A DNA stretch of 42,136 bases, taken from Candidatus Lactobacillus pullistercoris. Lineage in GTDB: Bacteria > Bacillota > Bacilli > Lactobacillales > Lactobacillaceae. Position numbers and translations under genes: made by a program. The stretch lies in contig JAHLFT010000094.1 of NCBI GenBank assembly GCA_018883635.1, forward strand, positions 1-42,136, in the 5' to 3' direction. The notes under the pieces were generated by a model. That model made no database searches, was not told the DNA's origin, and worked only from the letters and a program-made list of their open reading frames with translations. Below, piece after piece: positions 9,224 to 19,400 of the stretch. Numbering within the stretch: position 1 is the first letter of the stretch; each line of letters opens with the position of its first letter.

Positions 9224-10591
9224 ATGAAAATGCAACTGGCCGAAATTGCCAAAGCTTTAAATACAACATGTGAAGGCGACGATAAGACAATCATTACTTC
9301 AGTCGCTTTTGACTCCAGAAAGATTAGTGAAGGTGGCCTCTTTGTACCACTTGCTGGTGAAAGAGATGGGCATGATTTTATTGCAAGTGCAATTAATAAT
9401 GGTGCTTCTGCTACTTTATGGAAAAAAGGACATCCAAATAAACCTGAAAATCTTGCAGTGTTAGAGGTGGACGATCCATTGACTGCCATGCAAGATTTGG
9501 CTCGGTATTATTTGCGAAAAGTAAATCCGACAGTTGTAGGTATTACTGGATCAAACGGTAAGACTACTACTAAAGATATGATTGCTGCTGTTTTATCAAA
9601 ACGGTTTAATGTGCATAAAACGCAAGCTAATTTCAATAATGAAATTGGTGTACCGATGACAATTCTTGAAATGAAGCCAAATACCGAAATTTTGGTTTTA
9701 GAAATGGGAATGGACCGTCCTGGTCAACTTCATCATTTAAGTGAATTAACTCATCCCGATGTTTGTGTCATTACAATGATTGGTGAAGCTCATATTGAAT
9801 TCTTTGGCAGTCGTGATAAGATTGCCGATGCCAAGATGGAAATTACTGATTTTTTGCGTGAAGATGGCGAATTCATTTATAACGGTGATGAACCACTTTT
9901 AGAAGAACGTGCAAAGAAGATTGAGCAGGTAAAGGCAACTTTTGGTTTTAAAGACGATGATACTGTTTTTGCTACAAAATTTAGAAGTTATAAGCATCAC
10001 GCAACTTTTACAATTAATAATTCTGAACAAAAGTTTTCAATTCCGATGATTGGTAAACATAATGTCTCTAATGCTATGGCCGCAATTAGTGTTGGACACC
10101 ATTTTGGTGAAAGTGATGAAGAAATTGCCGCTTCATTATCTAATTTCACTCCAACTGCCAATAGAATGGAATGGGAAAAAGGCGATGTTGGTGAAGATAT
10201 TATGAGTGATGTTTATAATTCAAATCCAACAGCGGTAAGAGCGGTAGTAACCAGCTTTGGTCAAATTGAAGTTCCAGCAGATGGAAGAAGAATTGCTGTT
10301 TTAGGCGATATGCTCGAATTGGGTGAAAAATCTGCTGAATTACACGCAAGTTTAGCTGATACGCTTGATCCTCAAATTATTAATGAAGTTTATTTGTTTG
10401 GGGATGAAATGAAGCATTTGTATGATGCCTTAAAGTCAAAATATGGCGAAGATAACTTACATTATTACTCACCTGACCATATGGATCATATGATTGAAGA
10501 TTTAAAGAATGATATTAAGCCGGATGACATCGTAGTATTAAAGGGTTCACATGGTATGCACCTTGAAAAAGTTGTCGATCGGCTCAGATAG
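9224..10591 (+). CDS. murF: UDP-MurNAc-tripeptide--D-Ala-D-Ala ligase
   Basis: MurF adds the D-Ala-D-Ala dipeptide to the UDP-MurNAc-tripeptide using ATP, the last cytosolic step of the peptidoglycan precursor. Domain 1 binds UDP (residues 1-100, with SVAFDSRKISEGGLFVPLAG). The central ATPase domain has GITGSNGKTTTKD at about 105-117, NFNNEIGVP near 137 and LEMGMDRPGQL near 158. The C-terminal domain includes YNSNPTAVRAVV near 330 and VLGDMLELGEKSAELH near 362, both typical of MurF rather than MurC, D or E. Length is normal at 455 aa. A GGGAG site precedes the ATG. It is followed after 13 bases by the RNA helicase gene, so the two are probably co-transcribed; alr lies close by, though the D-Ala-D-Ala ligase gene does not. 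Confidence 0.97.
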   Translation: MKMQLAEIAKALNTTCEGDDKTIITSVAFDSRKISEGGLFVPLAGERDGHDFIASAINNGASATLWKKGHPNKPENLAVLEVDDPLTAMQDLARYYLRKVNPTVVGITGSNGKTTTKDMIAAVLSKRFNVHKTQANFNNEIGVPMTILEMKPNTEILVLEMGMDRPGQLHHLSELTHPDVCVITMIGEAHIEFFGSRDKIADAKMEITDFLREDGEFIYNGDEPLLEERAKKIEQVKATFGFKDDDTVFATKFRSYKHHATFTINNSEQKFSIPMIGKHNVSNAMAAISVGHHFGESDEEIAASLSNFTPTANRMEWEKGDVGEDIMSDVYNSNPTAVRAVVTSFGQIEVPADGRRIAVLGDMLELGEKSAELHASLADTLDPQIINEVYLFGDEMKHLYDALKSKYGEDNLHYYSPDHMDHMIEDLKNDIKPDDIVVLKGSHGMHLEKVVDRLR

Positions 10592-10604
10592 GAGAAATTA
10601 ATTA

Positions 10605-12071
10605 GTGAAATTTTCGGAATTAGACTTAAATGATGCTTTGCTCAAAGCAATTAAAAGATCAGGTTTTGAGGAAGCAACTCCGATTCAGGCGGAAACGATC
10701 CCATTAGCTTTAGCGGGAAAAGATGTTATTGGACAAGCGCAAACTGGTACAGGTAAAACAGCAGCATTTGGCTTACCAATTTTACAAAACTTAGAAAAAC
10801 AACATAAGGCAATTCAAGCAGTTATTATTGAACCAACACGTGAGTTAGCAATTCAAACTCAAGAAGAGCTTTTCCGTTTAGGTCGTGATGAAAATGCACG
10901 TGTTCAAGTTGTCTACGGTGGAGCTGATATTGGTCGCCAAATAAGATCATTGAAGCATCATGTTCCAGCAATTTTAGTTGGGACACCTGGTCGTCTTCTT
11001 GATCATTTAAAGCGAGGGACAATTAATTTGGAGGAAGTTAAGACTGTAGTTTTGGATGAAGCTGATGAAATGCTTGACATGGGCTTTATTCAAGATATTG
11101 AAAGCATTCTAAAATATGCTGGAAAACGCAGTCAAACTCTTTTATTCAGTGCTACTATGCCTAAACCAATTTTGCGAATTGGCGAAAAGTTTATGCATAA
11201 TCCTGAAATTGTTAAAATTAAAGCTAAGGAATTAACTGCTGATTTAATTGACCAATATTTTGTTCGCGCAAAAGAATCTGAAAAATTTGATATTATGTGC
11301 CGCTTGATCGATGTTCAAGGACCAGATTTGGCTGTAGTATTTGGTAGAACCAAAAGAAGAGTTGATGAATTAACTCGCGGACTGCAAGCTCGTGGTTATA
11401 ATGCTGCAGGAATTCATGGTGATTTATCGCAAGCACGAAGAATGAGCGTTTTGAAGCGTTTCCGTGCAGGAAAACTAGACATTTTGGTTGCAACCGATGT
11501 CGCTGCGCGTGGATTAGATATTTCGGGTGTTACTCACGTTTATAACTATGATATTCCGCAGGACCCAGATTCTTATGTTCATAGAATTGGTCGTACCGGT
11601 CGTGCTGGACAAAATGGTATTTCAGTTACTTTTGTAACACCTAATGAAATTGGCTATATGCGCACGATTGAGCAGTTAACTAAAAAGAAAATGTCACCGC
11701 TTCGTCCACCAACTGATGACCAAGCTTTGCATGGCCAATTGAAACAGGCCAAGGAGCAAATTGAAGAATTAATTCATGGTGATTTAGGCAAATATGAAGA
11801 AGATGCCAATGAATTACTTGAGAATTATTCTGCATTAGATTTAGTAGCAGCATTTTTAAAGAATTTGTCTAAAGATTCTACTGCTGTTAAAGTTAAGATC
11901 ACTCCGGAAAAGCCATTGCCATATAAAGGAAAAGGTCGAAGAAATAGTCGCTCACGAAATGGTCACGATCGTCGCGGTAGAAATATACACTTTAAACGCG
12001 ATCGCCATTATAATAAGCGCAAACGTGGAAACCACGGACGTGATTTTGTAATTAAAAATAATAAAGATTAA
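10605..12071 (+). CDS. cshA: DEAD-box RNA helicase, CshA type
   Basis: An ATP-dependent RNA helicase that unwinds RNA in ribosome assembly and mRNA decay; CshA associates with the degradosome in Bacillus and Staphylococcus. All core motifs are present: Q motif [14 protein letters not shown] (residues 20-33), AQTGTGKT (about 44-51), PTRELA, TPGR, DEAD (about 150-153), SAT, the second-domain [11 protein letters not shown] and [10 protein letters not shown]. After residue 430 comes a strongly basic tail ([18 protein letters not shown] and more Arg/Lys/Gly) expected to hold RNA. Length is 488 aa, normal for CshA. The GTG start at 10605 is chosen because AGGAGA lies just upstream. It follows murF by 13 bases, and this murF-helicase-acpS-alr order is common in lactobacilli. 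Confidence 0.94.
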   Translation: MKFSELDLNDALLKAIKRSGFEEATPIQAETIPLALAGKDVIGQAQTGTGKTAAFGLPILQNLEKQHKAIQAVIIEPTRELAIQTQEELFRLGRDENARVQVVYGGADIGRQIRSLKHHVPAILVGTPGRLLDHLKRGTINLEEVKTVVLDEADEMLDMGFIQDIESILKYAGKRSQTLLFSATMPKPILRIGEKFMHNPEIVKIKAKELTADLIDQYFVRAKESEKFDIMCRLIDVQGPDLAVVFGRTKRRVDELTRGLQARGYNAAGIHGDLSQARRMSVLKRFRAGKLDILVATDVAARGLDISGVTHVYNYDIPQDPDSYVHRIGRTGRAGQNGISVTFVTPNEIGYMRTIEQLTKKKMSPLRPPTDDQALHGQLKQAKEQIEELIHGDLGKYEEDANELLENYSALDLVAAFLKNLSKDSTAVKVKITPEKPLPYKGKGRRNSRSRNGHDRRGRNIHFKRDRHYNKRKRGNHGRDFVIKNNKD

Positions 12072-12085
12072 TTTTTAGTTAATCA

Positions 12086-12116
12086 AATGAGTTGCTGTTA
12101 TGCGACTCATTTTTTG
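12086..12116 (+). terminator. helicase gene terminator
   Basis: ATGAGTTGC at 12087-12095 pairs with GCGACTCAT at 12102-12110, followed by T6. The acpS promoter overlaps its 3' side. Confidence 0.75.
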
Positions 12117-12125
12117 TACTATAAT
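12098..12125 (+). promoter_or_regulatory. acpS-alr promoter
   Basis: TTATGC at 12098-12103, a 16-base spacer and a perfect TATAAT at 12120-12125. The -35 lies inside the terminator hairpin of the upstream gene. Confidence 0.45.
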
Positions 12126-12150
12126 TATTTCTTGTGTGAGGTGAACAGGT

Positions 12151-12507
12151 TTGATTAAAGGCGTTGGAATTGATTCCGTTGAAGTAGAACGAATAAAGAA
12201 GATTGTTGCTCGTGGTGATAACTTTGCTAAAAAAGTATTAACCCCAAAAGAATTTGAGCAATATAGCAAACTTAAGGGAAAGAGAAAAGTTGAATATCTT
12301 GGTGGCCGTTTTTCTTTAAAAGAATCATTTTCAAAAGCAATGGGAACAGGATTGGGCAAATATGTTGGCTTTCAAGATGTTGAAACTTTGTGGGATAAAC
12401 TTGGACATCCAGTCATGACTTCAAAGAAATATGATGGCCGTATTTTCCCTAGTATCACACATGACAATCATGAAATTATTACATTTGTAGTTTTGGAGGA
12501 TTTATAA
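12151..12507 (+). CDS. acpS: holo-[acyl-carrier-protein] synthase
   Basis: AcpS moves the 4'-phosphopantetheine arm from CoA to a serine of acyl carrier protein, activating it for fatty acid synthesis. Seen: the N-terminal [12 protein letters not shown] with the metal-binding Asp8, and [17 protein letters not shown] with Glu58, both catalytic in the family. At 118 aa it is the usual size for this trimeric enzyme. The start is a TTG at 12151 behind GAGGTGA; no other start fits as well. It overlaps alr by one base (TAATG), so the two are translationally coupled, the same pairing as in Bacillus and most lactobacilli. Confidence 0.96.
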   Translation: MIKGVGIDSVEVERIKKIVARGDNFAKKVLTPKEFEQYSKLKGKRKVEYLGGRFSLKESFSKAMGTGLGKYVGFQDVETLWDKLGHPVMTSKKYDGRIFPSITHDNHEIITFVVLEDL

Positions 12508-13637
12508 TGATTGCAGGTATTCACCGTCCAGCGGTTGTACTAGTTAATTTAAGTGCAATTAAACAAAATATTGAAAATGAAAAGAAACATTTACAAAAAG
12601 GTCAAAAAATTTTTGCCGTTGTTAAAGCAAATGGTTATGGACATGGAGCTGTAGAAGTTGCTAAGACTGCAGTAAAAGTAGGTGTGAGTGGCTTTTGTGT
12701 TGCTATTTTAGATGAAGCCTTAGAGCTGAGAAAGGCAGATATCGTTAAACCTATTTTGGTTTTAGGAGTTGTCTCTCCAGAATATGCACCTCTTGCTGCT
12801 GTTAATGACATTTCCTTAACTGCACCAAATTTAGAATGGTTAAAAGAAGCAAGCAAGTATTTACAAAAGGAAAATTTAAAGTTAAAAATTCATTTAGCAA
12901 TTGATTCAGGAATGGGTCGGATCGGCTTTAATGAAGATCAAGAATTTGTTGAAGCAAATAAACTTTTGGAAAACAATAATTCCTTCTTCATTGAGGGTAT
13001 GTTTGCTCATTTTGCTTCGGCAGATAGTGCAGATGATACTTATTTTAAGCATCAAGTAGAAAAGTTTAAGCATATGAAGAGCTTGCTTACTGTAAAGCCA
13101 AAGTGGATACATGTTGATAATACGGCTGCCAGCATTTTTGATAAAGATATTCACAGCGACTTGGTTCGGTTTGGAATCGGAATTTACGGTTTAAATCCTT
13201 CTTCTAATCCAACTAGTCCAGATCTAAAAGCAAGTATTGAATTAAAACCTGCGCTTTCTTTTGTTAGCGAATTAACCCATGTTAAGACAATTCATAAAGG
13301 TGATGGTGTGGGTTATGGTTCAACTTTTGTTGCCGACAAAGATACGATTATTGGAACTGTTCCAGTCGGTTATGCAGATGGTTGGATCAGAAAATTTCAA
13401 GGCTTTAAGGTTAAAGTGGGGGAGCATTATTGCCCAATCGTTGGCCGTATTTGCATGGATCAATTTATGGTTAAAATGTCTGAAAAGATGCCAGTTGGTA
13501 CAAAAGTAACTTTAATTTCAGACAATCCAAATGATCCAAATAATATTAAGGCGGCCGCAGATTATGTTGATACTATTCACTATGAAGTTGCTTGTTTATT
13601 AAGTGATCGTTTACCGCGTGAATATTACGAAGAATAA
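12507..13637 (+). CDS. alr: alanine racemase
   Basis: This PLP enzyme interconverts L- and D-alanine and supplies D-Ala for peptidoglycan and for teichoic acid alanylation. The PLP lysine is Lys40 in [13 protein letters not shown]. The second catalytic base is the Tyr of GVGYGSTF near residue 268, and RICMDQFMV near 314 contributes to the active-site entrance. Length, 376 aa, is standard. TTGGAGGA inside the acpS 3' end provides the ribosome site, and the start codon overlaps the acpS stop. The final residues [10 protein letters not shown] match the family C-terminus. A strong bidirectional terminator follows. Confidence 0.97.
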   Translation: MIAGIHRPAVVLVNLSAIKQNIENEKKHLQKGQKIFAVVKANGYGHGAVEVAKTAVKVGVSGFCVAILDEALELRKADIVKPILVLGVVSPEYAPLAAVNDISLTAPNLEWLKEASKYLQKENLKLKIHLAIDSGMGRIGFNEDQEFVEANKLLENNNSFFIEGMFAHFASADSADDTYFKHQVEKFKHMKSLLTVKPKWIHVDNTAASIFDKDIHSDLVRFGIGIYGLNPSSNPTSPDLKASIELKPALSFVSELTHVKTIHKGDGVGYGSTFVADKDTIIGTVPVGYADGWIRKFQGFKVKVGEHYCPIVGRICMDQFMVKMSEKMPVGTKVTLISDNPNDPNNIKAAADYVDTIHYEVACLLSDRLPREYYEE

Positions 13638-13673
13638 ACAAAAAAGGAGTTCGTTGAGAACTCCTTTTTGTTT
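13638..13673. terminator. bidirectional terminator between alr and the CBS gene
   Basis: AAAAAGGAGTTC at 13641-13652 pairs with GAACTCCTTTTT at 13658-13669 around GTTGA, with A- and T-runs on both flanks. Confidence 0.88.
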
Positions 13674-13688
13674 GACACTAATTAATGG

Positions 13689-14393
13689 TTATTCATGAGG
13701 ATGGTCAATAAATACACCTGGATTTTCATCACTCATAATGTTCATCCCAGCTTGTAGATCCTCTATTTCAGCTACAACGTAATTTTTCTTTTGTAACTTT
13801 TCAACAATAGTCTTCATTGTAGTTTCAGAAACTCCAGCAGGAAGAGTGAATAAAGTACGACGAACAAAGTCGCCACCTAATTCACCAGCGGCTGCATCTA
13901 ACGTCATTACACTAGCCATATTGCTGTATTTAGAAATGATCTTTGACATTTTAACCAAATTACCACGGGAATTATCTGAAAGAACAGTTAAAACATATGA
14001 GCCGTGCTTAATATTCCATGCATCAGATAACATTCTAAGTAAACTAGCGTGGGTTAAAATCCCATAAAATTTATTATCCTCATCAAGAACAGAAATATAT
14101 GGTAAATCTTTAATGTTAAAGAAGACTTTAAAGAACGGAGAATTTACCTTGATAGTCTTAGTAGCGTTTTTAAGTAAGTAAGTAACAGGTAAACTCATGT
14201 CACCGCCTTGTGATTTGTGACGATAAATATGCATCTTATAAATATTACCACGAAAAATTGTGCCAGTATCGTCTAGAATAGGTACACATCTAAAGCCTGA
14301 ATCTTCTAGTATCTTTAAAGCTTCTTCCAAAGTTGCTTTTTCATTTACTGTAGTTAAGTAGTCTTTTTTACGAACCAAAGATTTGATAAGCAT
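13689..14393 (-). CDS. cbpA: CBS-pair/ACT-like protein, probable c-di-AMP-binding CbpA
   Basis: The product is 234 aa with no membrane segment. Residues 1-135 form two CBS motifs: TVNEKATLEEALKILEDSG with FRCVPILDDTGTIFRGNIY, then PFFKVFFNIKDLPYISVLDE with GILTHASLLRML. Residues 150-215 look like an ACT domain (GSYVLTVLSDNSRGNLVKMS, then RRTLFTLPAGVSETTMKTIV). CBS-CBS-ACT is the architecture of CbpA, found as a cyclic-di-AMP receptor in Listeria; nucleotide binding here is inferred from architecture only. The start at 14393 has GGAGG at a good distance. It has its own promoter, and a perfect 7+7 palindrome overlaps the expected transcription start. It is convergent with alr and shares its terminator. 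A generic CBS protein of unknown ligand is the alternative. Confidence 0.75.
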   Translation of the reverse strand: MLIKSLVRKKDYLTTVNEKATLEEALKILEDSGFRCVPILDDTGTIFRGNIYKMHIYRHKSQGGDMSLPVTYLLKNATKTIKVNSPFFKVFFNIKDLPYISVLDEDNKFYGILTHASLLRMLSDAWNIKHGSYVLTVLSDNSRGNLVKMSKIISKYSNMASVMTLDAAAGELGGDFVRRTLFTLPAGVSETTMKTIVEKLQKKNYVVAEIEDLQAGMNIMSDENPGVFIDHPHE

Positions 14394-14423
14394 CTAGCTA
14401 CCTCCATTTTTGAATGTATTAAT

Positions 14424-14440
14424 TGTGAAAATATTTCACA
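14424..14440. promoter_or_regulatory. palindromic operator candidate at the CBS gene promoter
   Basis: TGTGAAAATATTTCACA is a perfect inverted repeat of TGTGAAA around ATA. It lies just downstream of the -10 element (14443-14448), on the expected transcription start of the minus-strand CBS gene, where a repressor would block initiation. It resembles CRP/FNR-type half sites (TGTGA...TCACA) with one extra spacer base. Confidence 0.5.
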
Positions 14441-14442
14441 TC

Positions 14443-14451
14443 ATTATAGCA
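14443..14451 (-). promoter_or_regulatory. CBS gene extended -10
   Basis: The minus strand reads TGCTATAAT, a perfect extended -10 element, 50 bases upstream of the ATG at 14393. Confidence 0.65.
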
Positions 14452-14590
14452 CAGATTTGATTAAAATTAAATCTAAATTAAAAACTGCTAGATATTAACT
14501 ACATCATATTTTAGCATTGAAAATATGCCTCAAATCTCTTTTTTAATATTTAATTAAAGAATTTTAGCTTAAGTACAAAAAAAGTGAGTG

Positions 14591-14694
14591 GGAAGAAACT
14601 CTTGGAGAAATAGCCGAGATAGTCTAGAACCGAATTAGAATACGAAGTATTCAAGTTATGTTCGTAACTATAGTCGGCTATTTCTGTTTCTGAC
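14591..14694. repeat. large intergenic hairpin element
   Basis: A 12-bp perfect inverted repeat, AGAAATAGCCGA (14606-14617) and TCGGCTATTTCT (14674-14685), encloses a perfect inner hairpin GAATAC-GAA-GTATTC (14638-14652) and ATAGT/ACTAT. The outer flanks continue the pairing (GGGAAGAAAC with GTTTCTGACC). The whole folds into one long stem of about 100 bases. It has no ribosome site or coding frame and lies between the CBS promoter and the ldh terminator. It looks like a dispersed intergenic repeat or a structured RNA; copy number cannot be seen here. Confidence 0.55.
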
Positions 14695-14720
14695 CACGAT
14701 AATTCTGGAATAGAGTATGT

Positions 14721-14757
14721 AAAAAGGTGTCTGGGAAAATTATTTCCCAGACACCTT
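14721..14757 (-). terminator. ldh terminator
   Basis: AAGGTGTCTGGGAAA at 14724-14738 and TTTCCCAGACACCTT at 14743-14757 form a perfect 15-bp stem with an ATTA loop. Read on the minus strand it ends in a T-run, directly after the ldh stop. Confidence 0.92.
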
Positions 14758-14771
14758 AAATTTATTCTAAA

Positions 14772-15758
<987 letters not shown>

Positions 15759-15787
15759 TCATGTTTAGGGATAAATTTAACATGCTT

Positions 15788-15796
15788 ATTATATCA
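15788..15796 (-). promoter_or_regulatory. ldh extended -10
   Basis: The minus strand reads TGATATAAT (TGn plus a perfect TATAAT), about 45 bases upstream of the ldh ATG. The -35 position reads TGGCAC, a poor match. Confidence 0.6.
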
Positions 15797-15859
15797 AGAA
15801 CCATTTATCCGTGCCACAGTTAAGTTAAATGTCTTGTTTTAAAGAAAAAAGTGGAGCTG

Positions 15860-15868
15860 TGCTATAAT
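15860..15868 (+). promoter_or_regulatory. pth-mfd operon extended -10
   Basis: TGCTATAAT, an extended -10 element, lies 36 bases upstream of the pth ATG. A convincing -35 is not seen. Confidence 0.6.
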
Positions 15869-15904
15869 TGATAACCGAATTATTGCAAATTGAGGAGAAT
15901 AACA

Positions 15905-16462
15905 ATGAAGTTAATTGCAGGTTTAGGAAATCCCGGTAGTAAATATGATCGAACTAAACATAATACTGGTTTTATGGCAATTGATCATTATTTAAATAAA
16001 AATAATTTAGACTTAAATAAGGATAAATTTGAAGGTCACTGGACCAAAGAAAAGATTAATGGCGAAGATGTTATTATTTTAGAACCACAAACTTTTATGA
16101 ATGAATCCGGCCGCTCAATTGCTCAAGTTGCCAATTTCTTTAAGATTGCTCCATCCGATGTTTTAGTTATTCAAGATGATATGGATATGCCAATTGGAAA
16201 AATAAGAATTCGTAGTAACGGCAAATCCGGTGGTCATAATGGAATTAAAAGTATTATTCGCGATTTAGGAACAGAAAAATTCAATCGCCTTAAAATCGGA
16301 ATTCGTCATCCTGAAAAGACTTCTGTTGTTTCTTGGGTTTTAACACCGTTTAATGCAGAACAACAAAAGCTAATGGCTGATGCTTTTGAAACAAGTACTG
16401 AGATTATCAATGATTTTATTGACGGTCATGATAGTCAATATTTGATGAATAAATATAATTAA
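15905..16462 (+). CDS. pth: peptidyl-tRNA hydrolase
   Basis: Pth cleaves the ester bond of peptidyl-tRNAs released by stalled or aborted translation, recycling tRNA. The protein begins MKLIAGLGNPGSKYDRTKHN with catalytic His19 in KHNTG. PQTFMNESGRSI near 64 and VIQDDMDMPIGKIRIRSNG near 90 carry the catalytic Asp and the tRNA-binding site, and SGGHNGIKSI follows. Length is 185 aa. The frame is open to a TTG at 15890, but that TTG is part of TTGAGGAGA, the ribosome site, so the ATG at 15905 is the start. It is one base upstream of mfd, and the pth-mfd order is conserved from Bacillus to lactobacilli. Confidence 0.97.
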   Translation: MKLIAGLGNPGSKYDRTKHNTGFMAIDHYLNKNNLDLNKDKFEGHWTKEKINGEDVIILEPQTFMNESGRSIAQVANFFKIAPSDVLVIQDDMDMPIGKIRIRSNGKSGGHNGIKSIIRDLGTEKFNRLKIGIRHPEKTSVVSWVLTPFNAEQQKLMADAFETSTEIINDFIDGHDSQYLMNKYN

Positions 16463-16463
16463 A

Positions 16464-19400
16464 ATGCGTTTAACAGATTTTATAAGTAAAGATCAAGATT
16501 TAACTAATTTTATTCAAAAAACTTCGCAAGTAAAAAACTCACTAATCACTGGCGCCAATGCCGGTGCTTTTAGTCTGCTCTTAAAGCAAATAGTCCTGCA
16601 AAAAAAAGTGCCACTTCTTTTGATCGAAGAAAATGAAAATAAAGCTCAAAATCTATATAACGAGTTAAGCGGCATTATGGATGATGGGCTAGTTCAATAC
16701 TTTTCTGTTGATAGCACGCTTGCAACGCAAAATGCGGTGGCTTCTCCGGATGAATTAAGTAACCGACTGCAATCTCTGAACTTCTTATTAACAGGTAAGG
16801 CAGGGATTGTTGTAACAACGCCACAAGGCTTGCAATATAAATTATCCCCAGTTAAAGATTTTTCTTCTTTTAAAAAAGAATTTGCTTTTGACCAAGAATA
16901 TGATTTAAAAGAGTTAAATAATTGGTTAGTCACGGCTGGTTATCAGAAAGAAGCCCTGGTTGCACGACCGGGAGAGTTTGCGATTCGTGGAGATATTTTA
17001 GATATTTATCCACTAGATCAAGAAAATCCAGTCAGAATAGAATTCTTTGGTGATGAAATTGATACAATTAAAGAATTCGACCTTGCAAGTCAGCGCAGTA
17101 ATAAAGAAATAGATCATTTGACAATTACTTCTGCCCAGGATCGCGTCTTTAATAAAGAGCAAATTATAAAAGCAGCGGAAAAAATAGAGGCAGAGATTGC
17201 TAAGGATAGTAAAAAAGAAGAGTTAAAAAAGCATTTTGCGCAAGAAATCGATGAACTAAAAAAGGGAATATTACCTAGGAATTATGCTTTTTTAATTGAT
17301 TATTTAATTGAAAACCCTAGCAATTTAGTTGACTATTTGGCTAAAGATGGCTTGCTTTTTATTGATGATTTACCCTTAATTAAACAAGCTGTTCAAAATA
17401 TTGATGAACAAAATAATGCTTATTTAGCAGATGAAATAAAGAATGCCGCACTTTTACCTGGTCAAAAATTAAGAGCTGATTATACTCAGGTCATGACTAA
17501 AGATAAGCATCACCGCATATACTTTTCTCTTTTCCAAAGGAGTATGGGAAGAATTCGTTTAGGACAAATTTTAAATTGGAATAGTCGTGAACCTGAGCAA
17601 TTCTTTAGTCAGATGCCACTTATTAAAGCAGAAATTGAAAGTTATCTGCAACGTAAACAGACAGTAATTTTACAAGCAGATAATGAAAAACGGGCCAAGC
17701 AAATTGCACAAACGATGATCGACTTCGGTTTAGATTTGCCTGTTGTTAATACAGACGATTTAATTGAAAAGCGGGCGCAAATCACAGTTGCTGATTATGC
17801 CAGCGGATTTGATCTTCCAGATGTTGATTTAATTTATTTAACTGAGCGCGAACTATTTAATAAACGTCAGCACCGGCAAAAGCGCGTAAAAACTCTAGAG
17901 AATGCTCAACGCTTAAGAAATTATACTGAATTAAAACCTGGTGATTATGTTGTTCATGTTAATCACGGAATTGGTCGTTTTGAAGGAATAAAGACGCTGG
18001 AAAACAATGGCGTTAAACGCGACTATATTACAATTACCTATCAAAAAGGTGATCAATTATTTGTTCCAGCTGATCAATTAAAGCTTGTTCAAAAATATGT
18101 CGCTTCTGAAGGTAAAACACCACATATTAATAAATTAGGTGGCAGTGAATGGGCCAAGACTAAGCGTAAGGTTCAATCAAAAGTTGAGGATATTGCCGAT
18201 GATTTGATTGATTTATATGCGAAAAGAGAATCAGAGAAAGGATTCGCTTTTTCGCAAGATGATGATTTACAACGGCAATTTGATGATGCATTTCCATACG
18301 TTGAGACAGCTGACCAATTGCGGTCAATTAAAGAAATTAAGCAGGATATGGAAAAGCCTAAGCCGATGGATCGCTTGCTTGTTGGGGATGTCGGCTTTGG
18401 TAAAACCGAAGTTGCTTTGAGGGCTGCATTTAAAGCTGCAGAAAATAATAAGCAAGTTGCCTTTTTGGTACCGACAACTATTTTGGCTCAGCAGCACTAT
18501 GAAACGATTAAAGAACGCTTTAAGAATTTCCCGATAAATGTTGCCATGCTCTCGCGTTTCCAAACACCAGCCGAATCAAAAGAAATAATTGCGGGTTTAA
18601 AAGATGGCAAAATTGATTTTGTCGTTGGTACCCACCGCATTTTGTCAAAAGATGTTTCTTTTAAAGATCTTGGTTTATTAATTATCGATGAAGAGCAGCG
18701 CTTTGGCGTTAAACATAAGGAAAAATTAAAACAGCTTAAAGCTAATATTGATGTTTTAACATTAACAGCAACACCGATTCCGCGGACTTTACATATGTCG
18801 ATGGTGGGCGTGCGTGATTTATCAGTTATGGAAACGCCGCCACAAAACCGGTATCCGATTCAAACATATGTCATGGAACAGACACCAAATGTGATTAGGG
18901 ATGCTTGTTTGCGTGAAATGAATCGCGGAGGACAAGTGTTTTATTTACACAATCGGATTGGCGATATTGATGAAGTGGTGACACGCCTTGAAAAATTGAT
19001 GCCAAATGCGCGTATCGCTAGCGTACATGGACGAATGAGCCAAAGTCAATTGGAAGATATTTTATATCGCTTTTTAAATCGTGAATTTGATATTTTGGTA
19101 ACAACAACCATTATTGAAACTGGAATCGACATGCCGAATGTCAATACTATGATCATAGAAGACGCTGATCATTATGGCTTGAGTCAGTTGTATCAACTTC
19201 GTGGACGGATTGGTCGTAGTGCCCGTCTTGCCTATGCATATTTCTTATATAAGCAGAATAAAGTTTTAACCGAAGTTGGTGAAAAAAGATTAGACGCAAT
19301 TCGCGATTTTACTGAATTAGGGTCTGGTTTTAAGATTGCGATGCGTGATTTATCAATCCGTGGGGCTGGTAATATGCTTGGAGCTCAGCAGCACGGATTT

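Noticed and set aside
16694..16933. Minus-strand frames inside mfd, glyA, alr and rpoBC
   Set aside because: They are shadows of well-conserved genes, without ribosome sites or coding-like composition.
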